Positions 1-5,846 of a DNA stretch of 5,915 bases are shown here, piece after piece (position 1 is the stretch's first letter; the number at the start of each line of letters is the position of its first letter). This DNA is from Methanolinea sp. UBA477 (GTDB lineage: Archaea; Halobacteriota; Methanomicrobia; Methanomicrobiales; Methanospirillaceae): NCBI GenBank assembly GCA_002509485.1, contig DAWO01000083.1, positions 1 through 5,915 on the forward strand. The letters are read 5' to 3'. The notes beneath the pieces are model-generated. The model saw only the letters and a program-made list of their open reading frames with translations. It was not told the DNA's origin and ran no database searches. The position numbers and the translations under genes were made by a program.

Positions 1-1106
1 GTACCTGCGAGAACGAGCAGTTCAGAGAGCTGAAGCTCGCAAAAAAACCCTGCCCCTGTCGTGACGGGGAGGTCGAAACCAATCTCGAACTCTGGCAGAG
101 GATGCTTGACGGAGAGTTCTCCGAGGGGGCCGCATCCGTCCGGGTCAGGACCGATCTCGATCATCCTGATCCGGCGATGAGGGACTATCCGATCTTTCGG
201 ATACTCAACAGCCCACCCCACCCCCGCATGGAAGCGCATGTGTACCCGCTGATGAACTTCTCGGTTGCGGTAGACGATCACACACTCGGAATCACCCACG
301 TTATCAGGGGAAAAGACCATATTGCGAATACCAGGCGGCAGAGGTACATCTTTGACTACTTTGGATGGAAGCCTCCGGTATACCGGCACTACGGCCGTAT
401 GAGTATCGAGGGTGTGGTGCTATCCACTTCACAGATGAGGGAAGGTATCCGGGACGGGCGTTTCCAGGGTTGGGACGACATCAGGCTCGGAACATTGAGA
501 GCGCTTGCCAGAAGGGGTATACGCCCGCAGGCGGTCAGGGATGCGATGGAGGAGATCGGGATCGGAGAGACCGATATATCCTTCTCCTGGGAGAATCTCT
601 TCGCCAAGAACAGGGCAATCGTCGACCCGGAGGCCAACCGGTACTTTTTTGTCCCTGACCCGGTAGAGGTCAGTATTTCGGACGCTCCGGAGCAGACCGC
701 CCATGCCCTCCTTCATCCCGGAGATGCGGAGCGTGGGAGACGGGATATTCATTTCTCTGGCCGTGCCCTCCTTCCCGGGGAGGAGATCAGGGATGTCCCG
801 GGCATGGTCAGGTTAAAGGATCTCTTCAATGTAACACTTCGGCAGGAGCATGGAATTTTGGAGCTCACATACGGCGGCGAATCACTTGCCGTTGCCAGGG
901 AGGCCGGGGCGCCCATCATCCAGTGGCTTCCCCCCGACGCGGCAGTACCCTGCACCCTCGTCACCCCTGCCGGTGAGAGACTGGGGGCCTGTGAGCAGGG
1001 AGCCAGAACAGAATCGGGCAGGGTCGTGCAGTTTGAACGAATCGGATTCGCAAGAATCGACTCTGTCTCACCAGAAGGTATTATAGCCTATTTCACTCAC
1101 AAGTAA
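1..1106 (+). CDS. gltX: Glutamyl-tRNA synthetase, archaeal type (3' part; start lies outside the window)
   Basis: This enzyme charges tRNA-Glu with glutamate in the cytoplasm. In methanogens the family is usually non-discriminating and also makes Glu-tRNA-Gln for the GatDE amidotransferase. The reading frame is open from base 3, giving 367 visible residues; archaeal homologues are roughly 550-570 residues, so about the first third, including the HIGH motif, is missing. Near the left edge, C-rich segments (TC at visible residues 1-2, PCPCR at 16-20) resemble the zinc-binding insert of GluRS. The segment MNFSVAVDDH followed by GITHVIRGKDHI is the archaeal/eukaryotic-type catalytic core. The KMSKS-equivalent loop reads VLSTSQ at bases 417-434. 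The C-terminal half is the beta-barrel anticodon-binding region, ending with FARIDSV and AYFTHK before TAA. The UbiB-family gene follows 54 bases downstream on the same strand. Family assignment is secure; tRNA-Gln specificity is inferred from lineage, not seen. Confidence 0.96.
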   Translation, partial: TCENEQFRELKLAKKPCPCRDGEVETNLELWQRMLDGEFSEGAASVRVRTDLDHPDPAMRDYPIFRILNSPPHPRMEAHVYPLMNFSVAVDDHTLGITHVIRGKDHIANTRRQRYIFDYFGWKPPVYRHYGRMSIEGVVLSTSQMREGIRDGRFQGWDDIRLGTLRALARRGIRPQAVRDAMEEIGIGETDISFSWENLFAKNRAIVDPEANRYFFVPDPVEVSISDAPEQTAHALLHPGDAERGRRDIHFSGRALLPGEEIRDVPGMVRLKDLFNVTLRQEHGILELTYGGESLAVAREAGAPIIQWLPPDAAVPCTLVTPAGERLGACEQGARTESGRVVQFERIGFARIDSVSPEGIIAYFTHK

Positions 1107-1110
1107 TTAC

Positions 1111-1118
1111 GAGGAGGC
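1111..1118 (+). promoter_or_regulatory. Strong Shine-Dalgarno sequence not matched to the UbiB start
   Basis: GAGGAGGC lies five bases before an ATG at 1124, which is ideal spacing, but that ATG opens only a 28-codon out-of-frame ORF. The UbiB-family start at 1161 is 42 bases downstream of this site and has no SD of its own within the usual distance. The site sits four bases after the gltX stop codon. Confidence 0.6.
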
Positions 1119-1123
1119 GAAAT

Positions 1124-1210
1124 ATGGCTGGTCCGGCTTATATCGGTCCAGTCTTACCCCATGGTGACCAAGTTCAGGCGATACTGGCAGATTGCCGATG
1201 TCCTCTTTAA
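1124..1210 (+). CDS. Candidate 28-residue leader ORF overlapping the start of the UbiB gene
   Basis: The ATG at 1124 has the best ribosome binding site in the gltX-ubiB gap (GAGGAGGC with five-base spacing). It opens a 28-codon frame beginning MAGPAYIGPVL and ending DCRCPL before TAA at 1208-1210. This frame differs from that of the UbiB gene and runs 50 bases into it. I do not recognise the peptide. It could be a real small protein, a regulatory leader that affects translation of the UbiB gene, or a decoy created because the SD serves the 1161 start through RNA folding. A sequence error of one or two bases here is a further possibility. Coding bias cannot be judged over so few codons, and two thirds of the ORF lies in leader hairpin or UbiB coding DNA. 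Only the SD and its spacing support it. Confidence 0.3.
   Translation: MAGPAYIGPVLPHGDQVQAILADCRCPL
1126..1153 (+). promoter_or_regulatory. Hairpin in the UbiB leader
   Basis: GGCTGGTCCG (1126-1135) pairs with CGGTCCAGTC (1144-1153) over ten positions, with one T-T mismatch and one G-U pair; a further G-U pair can extend it inward to a six-base loop. It has no T-tract, so it does not look like an intrinsic terminator. It lies between the strong SD and the UbiB ATG, and folding would bring those two elements to roughly 15 unpaired bases apart. A translational role is inferred from this geometry only. Confidence 0.45.
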
Positions 1211-2816
1211 ATACGGGTTTGGAGTAATCCTCCACAAACTGTTTCCCGGTGTACATCACTTCAGGAGAGGGAAGGCGCCGAAAGGAGAGAGTGCGGCCAG
1301 CGAATACGCACGGATTCGGATGGCGATCGAGGAACTTGGTCCGACCTTCATCAAGTTTGGCCAGATCATGAGCACCCGCTCTGAGATACTCCCTCCCGGG
1401 CTTATCGAGGAGTTGAAGCGGCTGCAGGACCAGACAAATCCCCTTCCATTCGAAACGTTAAAGGAGACCATTTACAACGGGTGCCCGTTGCAGGGTTTTT
1501 GTTTTGCAGAGATCGAGGAGGAACCGCTCGCGTCCGCGTCCATCTCCCAGGTTCACCGGGCGATACTCCCGGACGGAAAGCAGGTTGTCCTGAAGGTCCA
1601 GAGGCCTGGTATCGAGGAGATCATCGAGACAGACATCCGAATCCTCGAATCTTTCGCTGAACGTGCAGAAGCGGTCTTTCCCGAATGGCGGGTCTATAAT
1701 CCACGGGGAATCGTCTCTGATTTTGCCGCACAGATCAGGAAGGAGCTTGATTTTGTCAGGGATGGGAAGAATGCTGAACGTCTCAGCAAGAATATGAGGG
1801 GGGTTTCCGGCGTGAAAGTCCCCGAAATATACTGGGACTACAGCAGCAAGCATCTGCTCGTGATGGAATTTGTCGAAGGCGTGCGGGTGGACGATATTCC
1901 CCGCATCCGGGAGATGGGAGTAAACCCGAAACAGATTGCCGATACCGGATTTTTTGCGTACATGAAGCAGATCTTCGAGGATGGGTTCTTCCATGGCGAT
2001 CCTCACCCGGGAAACCTCCTGGTCACACCCACGGGTGAACTTGTTTTCCTGGACTTTGGGATTGTCGGAATAATCAGGCCTGAAAGACGTTTCTGGTTCA
2101 TCGGACTGCTGAATTCTGTCATCTCCAGGGATCCGGCATTCCTTCTCAAGTCCATGGAAGGACTGGGCGTGGTAATACCGGAGAAGCACAGGGAGGCATT
2201 GCGGGATGAACTCTACAGTGCCATGCTCGACGCGGAAGGGATCTCGATCGGCCAGTACAACTTCATCCAGATGGCGAATAACCTCACCCGGATACTTCGC
2301 ACCTACAATATCCAGGTGCCAATGAACCTGATGCTCATGTTGAAAGTGATCGTCATGGTTCTGGATGTGGGGACGAAGCTGGATCCCGGCTTTGACTTCA
2401 TGGAGAAGTCCGGGGCATTCATGGATCGGCTTTCAGGACGCGAATCACTGTACAAGCACCTGCTCAAGCGTGGCGTTGGATCTGTCGTGGAAGCGGCGGA
2501 CGGTTTTTTTGACGTGCCAAGGAATGTCAACAACATGTTAAAACAGCTCTCAACCGGCGCTATCAGGATCGATATCCTCGACGATGATATCCACCGGCTG
2601 CAGCAATCGCTGGACAAGACCAGCAGCAAGGTTCTCATAGGGCTGATCATTGCCGGAATGCTCGTAGGATCGTCTTTAATCCTCCGGGAAAGCACAATAA
2701 TCCATATCCCCGATATCGTTGTCATTGTGGCCAGCCTGACATATATTGCCGCGATTGTGATCGGGTTCTATGCCCTTTACCAGGTGGTATTCGGGCGTTA
2801 TGTCGGTAAAAAATAG
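1161..2816 (+). CDS. ABC1/UbiB-family atypical kinase-like ATPase, membrane-anchored
   Basis: The protein has 551 residues and all hallmarks of the UbiB/COQ8/ADCK family: the KxGQ signature (K65-Q68), the Ala/Ser-rich nucleotide loop ASAS (124-127) that replaces the kinase P-loop, the conserved lysine in VLKVQ (K145), a KELDF segment (194-198), the catalytic-loop motif HGDPHPGN (278-285) and the metal-binding DFG (298-300). Two hydrophobic segments near the C-terminus (about 491-508 and 516-543) should anchor it in the membrane with the kinase-like domain in the cytoplasm. Bacterial and mitochondrial relatives support ubiquinone synthesis; the archaeal role is not established. ATG 1161 is the only ATG/GTG/TTG start in frame after the gltX stop, and the next residues (RRYWQIADVLFKYGFG) match where archaeal homologues begin, so I keep it despite the lack of a nearby SD. 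Family secure, substrate unknown; I give no gene symbol because a role in ubiquinone synthesis is unlikely here. Confidence 0.95.
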   Translation: MVTKFRRYWQIADVLFKYGFGVILHKLFPGVHHFRRGKAPKGESAASEYARIRMAIEELGPTFIKFGQIMSTRSEILPPGLIEELKRLQDQTNPLPFETLKETIYNGCPLQGFCFAEIEEEPLASASISQVHRAILPDGKQVVLKVQRPGIEEIIETDIRILESFAERAEAVFPEWRVYNPRGIVSDFAAQIRKELDFVRDGKNAERLSKNMRGVSGVKVPEIYWDYSSKHLLVMEFVEGVRVDDIPRIREMGVNPKQIADTGFFAYMKQIFEDGFFHGDPHPGNLLVTPTGELVFLDFGIVGIIRPERRFWFIGLLNSVISRDPAFLLKSMEGLGVVIPEKHREALRDELYSAMLDAEGISIGQYNFIQMANNLTRILRTYNIQVPMNLMLMLKVIVMVLDVGTKLDPGFDFMEKSGAFMDRLSGRESLYKHLLKRGVGSVVEAADGFFDVPRNVNNMLKQLSTGAIRIDILDDDIHRLQQSLDKTSSKVLIGLIIAGMLVGSSLILRESTIIHIPDIVVIVASLTYIAAIVIGFYALYQVVFGRYVGKK

Positions 2817-2835
2817 GATTGGGCCGGATTTCCGG
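2808..2835 (-). terminator. Weak candidate terminator for the leftward operon
   Basis: Read leftward, a short inverted repeat (CCGGA, two-base loop, TCCGG; 2835-2824) is followed ten bases later by a run of six T (2813-2808), which lies inside the last codons of the convergent UbiB gene. Archaeal termination often needs only a T-rich tract, so the T run may be the working part. The stem is short and the gap long, so this is a weak call. No comparable T-rich signal for the rightward transcript is visible between 2817 and 2881. Confidence 0.3.
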
Positions 2836-2881
2836 AGGATATACCCTCAACACCGGGACACTTCGGAAGAGCCGGCACTGA

Positions 2882-3199
2882 TCATTCCCTGTAATACAGG
2901 TTGCAGTGGCAGGAACCGTCGTCTTCAACCTCATCCCTGTGGTAGATACAGGGGCAGATTATATCTTTATCCTTCCCGGGATCTCCGGTGCGCAGCCTGC
3001 ACGGGCAGTATCTCTCTCCGAACTTCCGCTGGTTCCGTGCAAGCCCCCGTATGACGATTTGGAGTTTCTTCTCGTCGGGATTCAAGATCCAACCGTTCTT
3101 CTTCGCATAGTCCTTTGCCCATTCCAGTATCTCGTCTTCCAGATCGTCTGATGTCATTTCCATAATCCCGCTTTTGTCAGGCCATATTTTCATTGCCAT
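2882..3199 (-). CDS. Ferredoxin-thioredoxin reductase catalytic-subunit-type Fe-S protein
   Basis: This 105-residue protein carries the three paired-cysteine motifs of the FTR catalytic (beta) chain: CPC (65-67), CPC (82-84) and CHC (97-99). By family analogy C65, C82, C84 and C97 bind a [4Fe-4S] cluster, and C67 with C99 form the redox-active disulfide that takes electrons one at a time from ferredoxin to reduce thioredoxin or a similar partner. Spacing is CPC-X14-CPC-X12-CHC, whereas plant and cyanobacterial enzymes have X16 and X8. No variable (alpha) subunit gene is nearby; methanogen homologues are known without one. I chose the ATG at 3199 because AAGGA lies seven bases upstream; a second ATG two codons on is less well placed, and the open frame extending to 3268 overlaps purQ. 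It is last in the operon, four bases after the purQ stop. The exact disulfide partner cannot be told from sequence. Confidence 0.88.
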   Translation of the reverse strand: MAMKIWPDKSGIMEMTSDDLEDEILEWAKDYAKKNGWILNPDEKKLQIVIRGLARNQRKFGERYCPCRLRTGDPGKDKDIICPCIYHRDEVEDDGSCHCNLYYRE

Positions 3200-3203
3200 G
3201 CAT

Positions 3204-3902
3204 TTATCCTTTCTCCTCCACGTGACGTATGATAGAGGCGATGATTCCTTTCCCGTCAGAGGATCCAAGTACCTCTTCCGAAGCCCTCTCGGGGTGGGGC
3301 ATCATAGCCATCACGTTTCCCTGGCTGTTGAGAACTCCGGTGATGTGGTTGGCAGACCCGTTCGGATTGGCATCCGGCAAGAGATCGCCGCCTGGCGTAC
3401 AGAAGCGGAACGAGACCCTGCCTGTTGCCTCGAGTGTCTTTAAGGTGTCTTCCGGCGCAACGTATCGCCCCTCCTTGTGAGCTATCGGGATCCGGATGAC
3501 CTGGCCTTCGCTATAGGCCCTGGTGAATGGTGTATCGGCATTCTCCACCCGGAGGTTGACCCACCTGCAGATGAATTTGGGGTACCTGTTGATGGTGAAT
3601 ATTCCCGGAACAAGGCCGCTTTCTGCAAGGATCTGGGCGCCATTACAGATCCCGAGAACCAGTCGCCCAACACGGGCATGTTCGATTATCTCTGTCATCA
3701 CCGGTGTCCGGGCCGCTATCGCACCAGCCCGCAGGTAGTCGCCGTAACTGAATCCGCCCGGGATGATTATCGCGTCGTAGTTCCGGGGGAGGCCGTCTTT
3801 GTACCACAGGAGGTCACAGTCCACGCCGAAGATCTCGGATATGACATAATGCACGTCATAATCGCAGTTGCTTCCGCCGAACTGGATGACCGCAAACCTC
3901 AT
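3204..3902 (-). CDS. purQ: FGAM synthase glutamine amidotransferase subunit PurQ
   Basis: PurQ hydrolyses glutamine and passes ammonia to PurL, which converts FGAR to FGAM in step four of purine synthesis; PurS bridges the two. The 232 residues form a class I glutamine amidotransferase domain: N-terminal FAVIQFGGSNCD, oxyanion region PGGFSYGDYLRAG (48-60), nucleophile elbow GICNGAQ with C86, and the His/Glu pair in MPHPER (H203, E205), so the Cys-His-Glu triad is intact. Length is normal for the stand-alone subunit. The ATG at 3902 overlaps the purS stop as ATGA, with GAGGT six bases upstream inside purS, which points to translational coupling. The frame stays open upstream to 4193, but that part lies over purS and has no amidotransferase features. 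The partner gene purL is not in this window and must be elsewhere. Confidence 0.97.
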   Translation of the reverse strand: MRFAVIQFGGSNCDYDVHYVISEIFGVDCDLLWYKDGLPRNYDAIIIPGGFSYGDYLRAGAIAARTPVMTEIIEHARVGRLVLGICNGAQILAESGLVPGIFTINRYPKFICRWVNLRVENADTPFTRAYSEGQVIRIPIAHKEGRYVAPEDTLKTLEATGRVSFRFCTPGGDLLPDANPNGSANHITGVLNSQGNVMAMMPHPERASEEVLGSSDGKGIIASIIRHVEEKG

Positions 3903-4144
3903 CGAAGGACCTCGATCTCGTAGCTGTGAATGACCGGGTTTGCCAGAAGGCGTTCGCACATGCCGGTGGCAAGCTCTCGGGCAGCGCCTTCTGATTCCGC
4001 GTCCAGGCGGATAAAAAATACCTTTGCGCTCCGGAGTTCCTCTGTTTCGAATCCCAGGTTTGCAAGAGCATGCCTGATGGCGGTCGCCTCGGGATCGAGC
4101 ATACCTTCCTTCAATGAAATGGTAATTTTTACAAGAAATTTCAT
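3899..4144 (-). CDS. purS: FGAM synthase small subunit PurS
   Basis: PurS is the small structural subunit of the three-part FGAM synthase of archaea and Gram-positive bacteria; a PurS dimer holds PurQ against PurL and helps ammonia transfer. The 81-residue protein has the family pattern LKEGMLDPEATAI (11-23), an ALANLGF segment (26-32) and the C-terminal LLANPVIHSYEIEVL (66-80). I choose ATG 4144 over the in-frame GTG at 4156, because GGGAGGTGA ends eight bases before the ATG while that GTG lies inside this SD. The gene starts eight bases after the purC stop and ends in a four-base ATGA overlap with purQ, fitting roughly matched synthesis of the two interacting subunits. Confidence 0.96.
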   Translation of the reverse strand: MKFLVKITISLKEGMLDPEATAIRHALANLGFETEELRSAKVFFIRLDAESEGAARELATGMCERLLANPVIHSYEIEVLR

Positions 4145-4151
4145 ATCTGTC

Positions 4152-4161
4152 GTCACCTCCC
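4152..4161 (-). promoter_or_regulatory. purS ribosome binding site containing the purC stop codon
   Basis: Read leftward, GGGAGGTGAC is a near-perfect SD for the purS ATG at 4144. The TGA within it (4155-4153) is the stop codon of purC. A ribosome finishing purC therefore sits on the purS initiation site, suggesting coupled translation. This site also decides the purS start in favour of ATG 4144. Confidence 0.8.
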
Positions 4162-4860
4162 AAGAATCTTTTCTGCAACCCTGCGGTATACATCCATCAC
4201 ATCGCCCTTCTCGAAGCGGTATACATCCTTGTCAAGGGATTCTCCGGTCGATGTGTCCCAGAGTCTCATCGAATCCATGCTTATCTCGTCACCAAGATAG
4301 ATCTCGCCATTGTATCGCCCGAACTCGATCTTGAAATCGACGAGGGTGATCCCGACCTCATCAAAGAGCGCGATGAGAAGGTCATTGATTTTCCGTGCCA
4401 TCTGCCTGATCGTCTCGAGCTCGTCTGCGTTTACCAAGCCGAGAGCAAGAATGATATCGTCGTTTAGCATGGGGTCATGTCGTGCATCGTCCTTGTAGTC
4501 CATCACGATGATGGGGGGGGAGAGCGGTGTTCCCTCCCTGAAGGGATAGTTCCTGACGAGTGAGCCTGCCGCGATGTTTCGGACGATGACTTCCAGCGGG
4601 ATCATTTCGAGTCGCCTGACACGCATCGAAGTCTCGTTGACCATCTCCACGAAATGCGTCTTTATCCCGGCTTTTCCAAGATAATCAAAGAGAAAACCTG
4701 AAACCCTGGAATTGAAGGATCCTTTCCTGGAGAGCGTATCCTTCTTCCCACCGTCGAATGCGGTGATGTCGTCCCGAAAGACCATGATCGCCTCGTCGTC
4801 ACCTTCGGCTGCATATATCGATTTTGCCTTCCCCGAGTAGAGCAGTTCGCCAGAGTTCAC
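4153..4860 (-). CDS. purC: SAICAR synthetase (phosphoribosylaminoimidazole-succinocarboxamide synthase)
   Basis: PurC joins CAIR and aspartate with ATP to give SAICAR in purine synthesis. The 235-residue length is typical of the single-domain archaeal/bacterial enzyme. Visible motifs are LLYSGKAKSIY (6-16, nucleotide-binding loop), FNSRVS (49-54), PLEVIVRN (88-95) followed by AAGSL, DFKIEFG (175-181) and the signature LGDEISMDSMRLWD (189-202). In that signature the usual Pro after Ser/Thr is Met195, a mild oddity. The start is GTG at 4860, with AAGGAGGG five bases upstream; its GTGA overlaps the stop of cofG by four bases, so translation of the two genes is probably coupled. An eight-base C run on the coding strand (4520-4513, within SPP) is in frame and could be a slippage or sequencing-error hotspot. 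The purS start follows eight bases after the stop. Confidence 0.97.
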   Translation of the reverse strand: MNSGELLYSGKAKSIYAAEGDDEAIMVFRDDITAFDGGKKDTLSRKGSFNSRVSGFLFDYLGKAGIKTHFVEMVNETSMRVRRLEMIPLEVIVRNIAAGSLVRNYPFREGTPLSPPIIVMDYKDDARHDPMLNDDIILALGLVNADELETIRQMARKINDLLIALFDEVGITLVDFKIEFGRYNGEIYLGDEISMDSMRLWDTSTGESLDKDVYRFEKGDVMDVYRRVAEKILGR

Positions 4861-5846
4861 ACCAACCCTCCTTCCGACAATAATTGTTGTTCGAGTCTCT
4901 TAATAAGTGATTCCAGATGGGCCGGGTACCATCCTTTTTCGATGAACTCCGGATAGATGCAGAGTCTCTCCCGGAGTATTGCATCCCCGACAAGATCCCG
5001 TAATTCGTCGATCTGTGGCCAGGGATGTTCGGGATTGACATAGTCGAGGGTGAAGGGCGAAACACCTCCGAGGTCATCGACACCGCACTGGATGAGCATC
5101 CGTGCATCAGCGAGGTTTGGGGGGATCTGGATCGCGATGTCCCCGGGGAGGATATCGCGAGCCATCCTGATTGTCAGGCAGATCTCTTCTGATGGCACCG
5201 GTGCGACATCTTCCATTGGCGTTCCAGCCTTCGGGCAGAAATTCTGTATGATCACCTCCTGGATATGGTCGTACCGGCGATGAAGCGCAGCGATAACCGA
5301 GAGGGACTCTTCGCGGTCCTCCATGGTCTCCCCGATCCCGAGAAGGAGGCCTGTTGTAAAGGGAATCTGTAACTTCCCGGCATTCTCGATGGTCTCAATC
5401 CGTATAGACGGTGTCTTTCCAGGCGATCTCGAGTGTGCGGGCACGTCGGCCGTCGTCTCGAGCATGAGTCCCATGCTGGCATTGACCTCTTTTAACCGTT
5501 CCAGTTCCTGGTAGGTGAGCACGCCTGCATTTGTATGGGGAAGCAGGCCGCATTCAATCGTCGTCTTGCACATCTCGTAGCAGTACTCTAAGATGTTGTT
5601 ATAGCCGGTTTTCCTGATGTATGGCAAAAATCCGGGCTCAAGTCCCGGCCGTTCCCCGAAGGTGAAGAGTGCTTCCTTGCATCCCAGCATCTGACCCTGT
5701 TGGAGAACATGCCGTACTTCGGAGGGCATCATGATGCATCCGTCCTTGACAGGCGTCCTGAAACAACAGTAGCCGCACCGGTTGTGGCAGACGGTGGTGA
5801 GCGGAAGAAAGACATTTTTAGAGAAGGTGATGACACGGGATTCCAT
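4857..5846 (-). CDS. cofG: Fo synthase subunit 1, radical SAM enzyme CofG
   Basis: CofG with its partner CofH makes 7,8-didemethyl-8-hydroxy-5-deazariboflavin (Fo), the redox chromophore of coenzyme F420; CofH joins tyrosine-derived material to 5-amino-6-ribitylamino-uracil and CofG closes the deazaflavin ring. The 329-residue protein shows the radical-SAM cluster motif CHNRCGYC (C20, C24, C27), then FTFGERP (61-67), LLPHTNAGVL (101-110), METTAD-type segment (LETTAD, 129-134), SPGKTPSIR (141-149) and IENAG, GIGET (170-174), QNFCPKAGTPM (201-211) and QIPPNL (240-245). The ATG at 5846 places the Fe-S motif at the usual distance from the N-terminus; an in-frame stop lies 33 bases upstream, and no good SD precedes it (AGGTG is 14 bases away). 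It heads the leftward gene set and overlaps purC by four bases. cofH is not in the window. CofH is the closest alternative assignment, but the motifs fit CofG better. Confidence 0.93.
   Translation of the reverse strand: MESRVITFSKNVFLPLTTVCHNRCGYCCFRTPVKDGCIMMPSEVRHVLQQGQMLGCKEALFTFGERPGLEPGFLPYIRKTGYNNILEYCYEMCKTTIECGLLPHTNAGVLTYQELERLKEVNASMGLMLETTADVPAHSRSPGKTPSIRIETIENAGKLQIPFTTGLLLGIGETMEDREESLSVIAALHRRYDHIQEVIIQNFCPKAGTPMEDVAPVPSEEICLTIRMARDILPGDIAIQIPPNLADARMLIQCGVDDLGGVSPFTLDYVNPEHPWPQIDELRDLVGDAILRERLCIYPEFIEKGWYPAHLESLIKRLEQQLLSEGGLV
4866..4873 (-). promoter_or_regulatory. purC ribosome binding site inside the cofG 3' end
   Basis: AAGGAGGG read leftward stands five bases before the GTG start of purC. 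It supports GTG 4860 as the true start, with the GTGA stop/start overlap, rather than a later ATG. Confidence 0.75.

Noticed and set aside
1458..2189. Long open frame (243 codons) on the - strand opposite the UbiB gene
   Set aside because: It is antisense to well-conserved UbiB coding sequence, its translation shows no family features, and GC-rich coding DNA readily yields such shadow frames.
2303..2725. 140-codon open frame on the - strand within the UbiB gene
   Set aside because: Antisense to the UbiB C-terminal region; Ser/Arg-rich composition typical of shadow translation.
2817..2881. Possible small gene or RNA in the convergent gap
   Set aside because: Only 65 bases, with no start/SD pair leading to a contained frame and no tRNA-like fold; only a short inverted repeat is visible.
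3200..3268. N-terminal extension of the FTR-like protein to 3268
   Set aside because: It overlaps the purQ 3' end, while ATG 3199 has a well-spaced SD and gives the usual length.
3477..3923. 148-codon open frame on the + strand across purQ
   Set aside because: Opposite strand to purQ, which has a complete catalytic triad and correct length; the + frame has no recognisable motif.
3903..4193. Extension of the purQ frame upstream to 4193
   Set aside because: The extra 97 residues lie over purS, look Arg/Gly/Cys-rich and non-protein-like, and the amidotransferase domain begins exactly at ATG 3902, which has its own SD.
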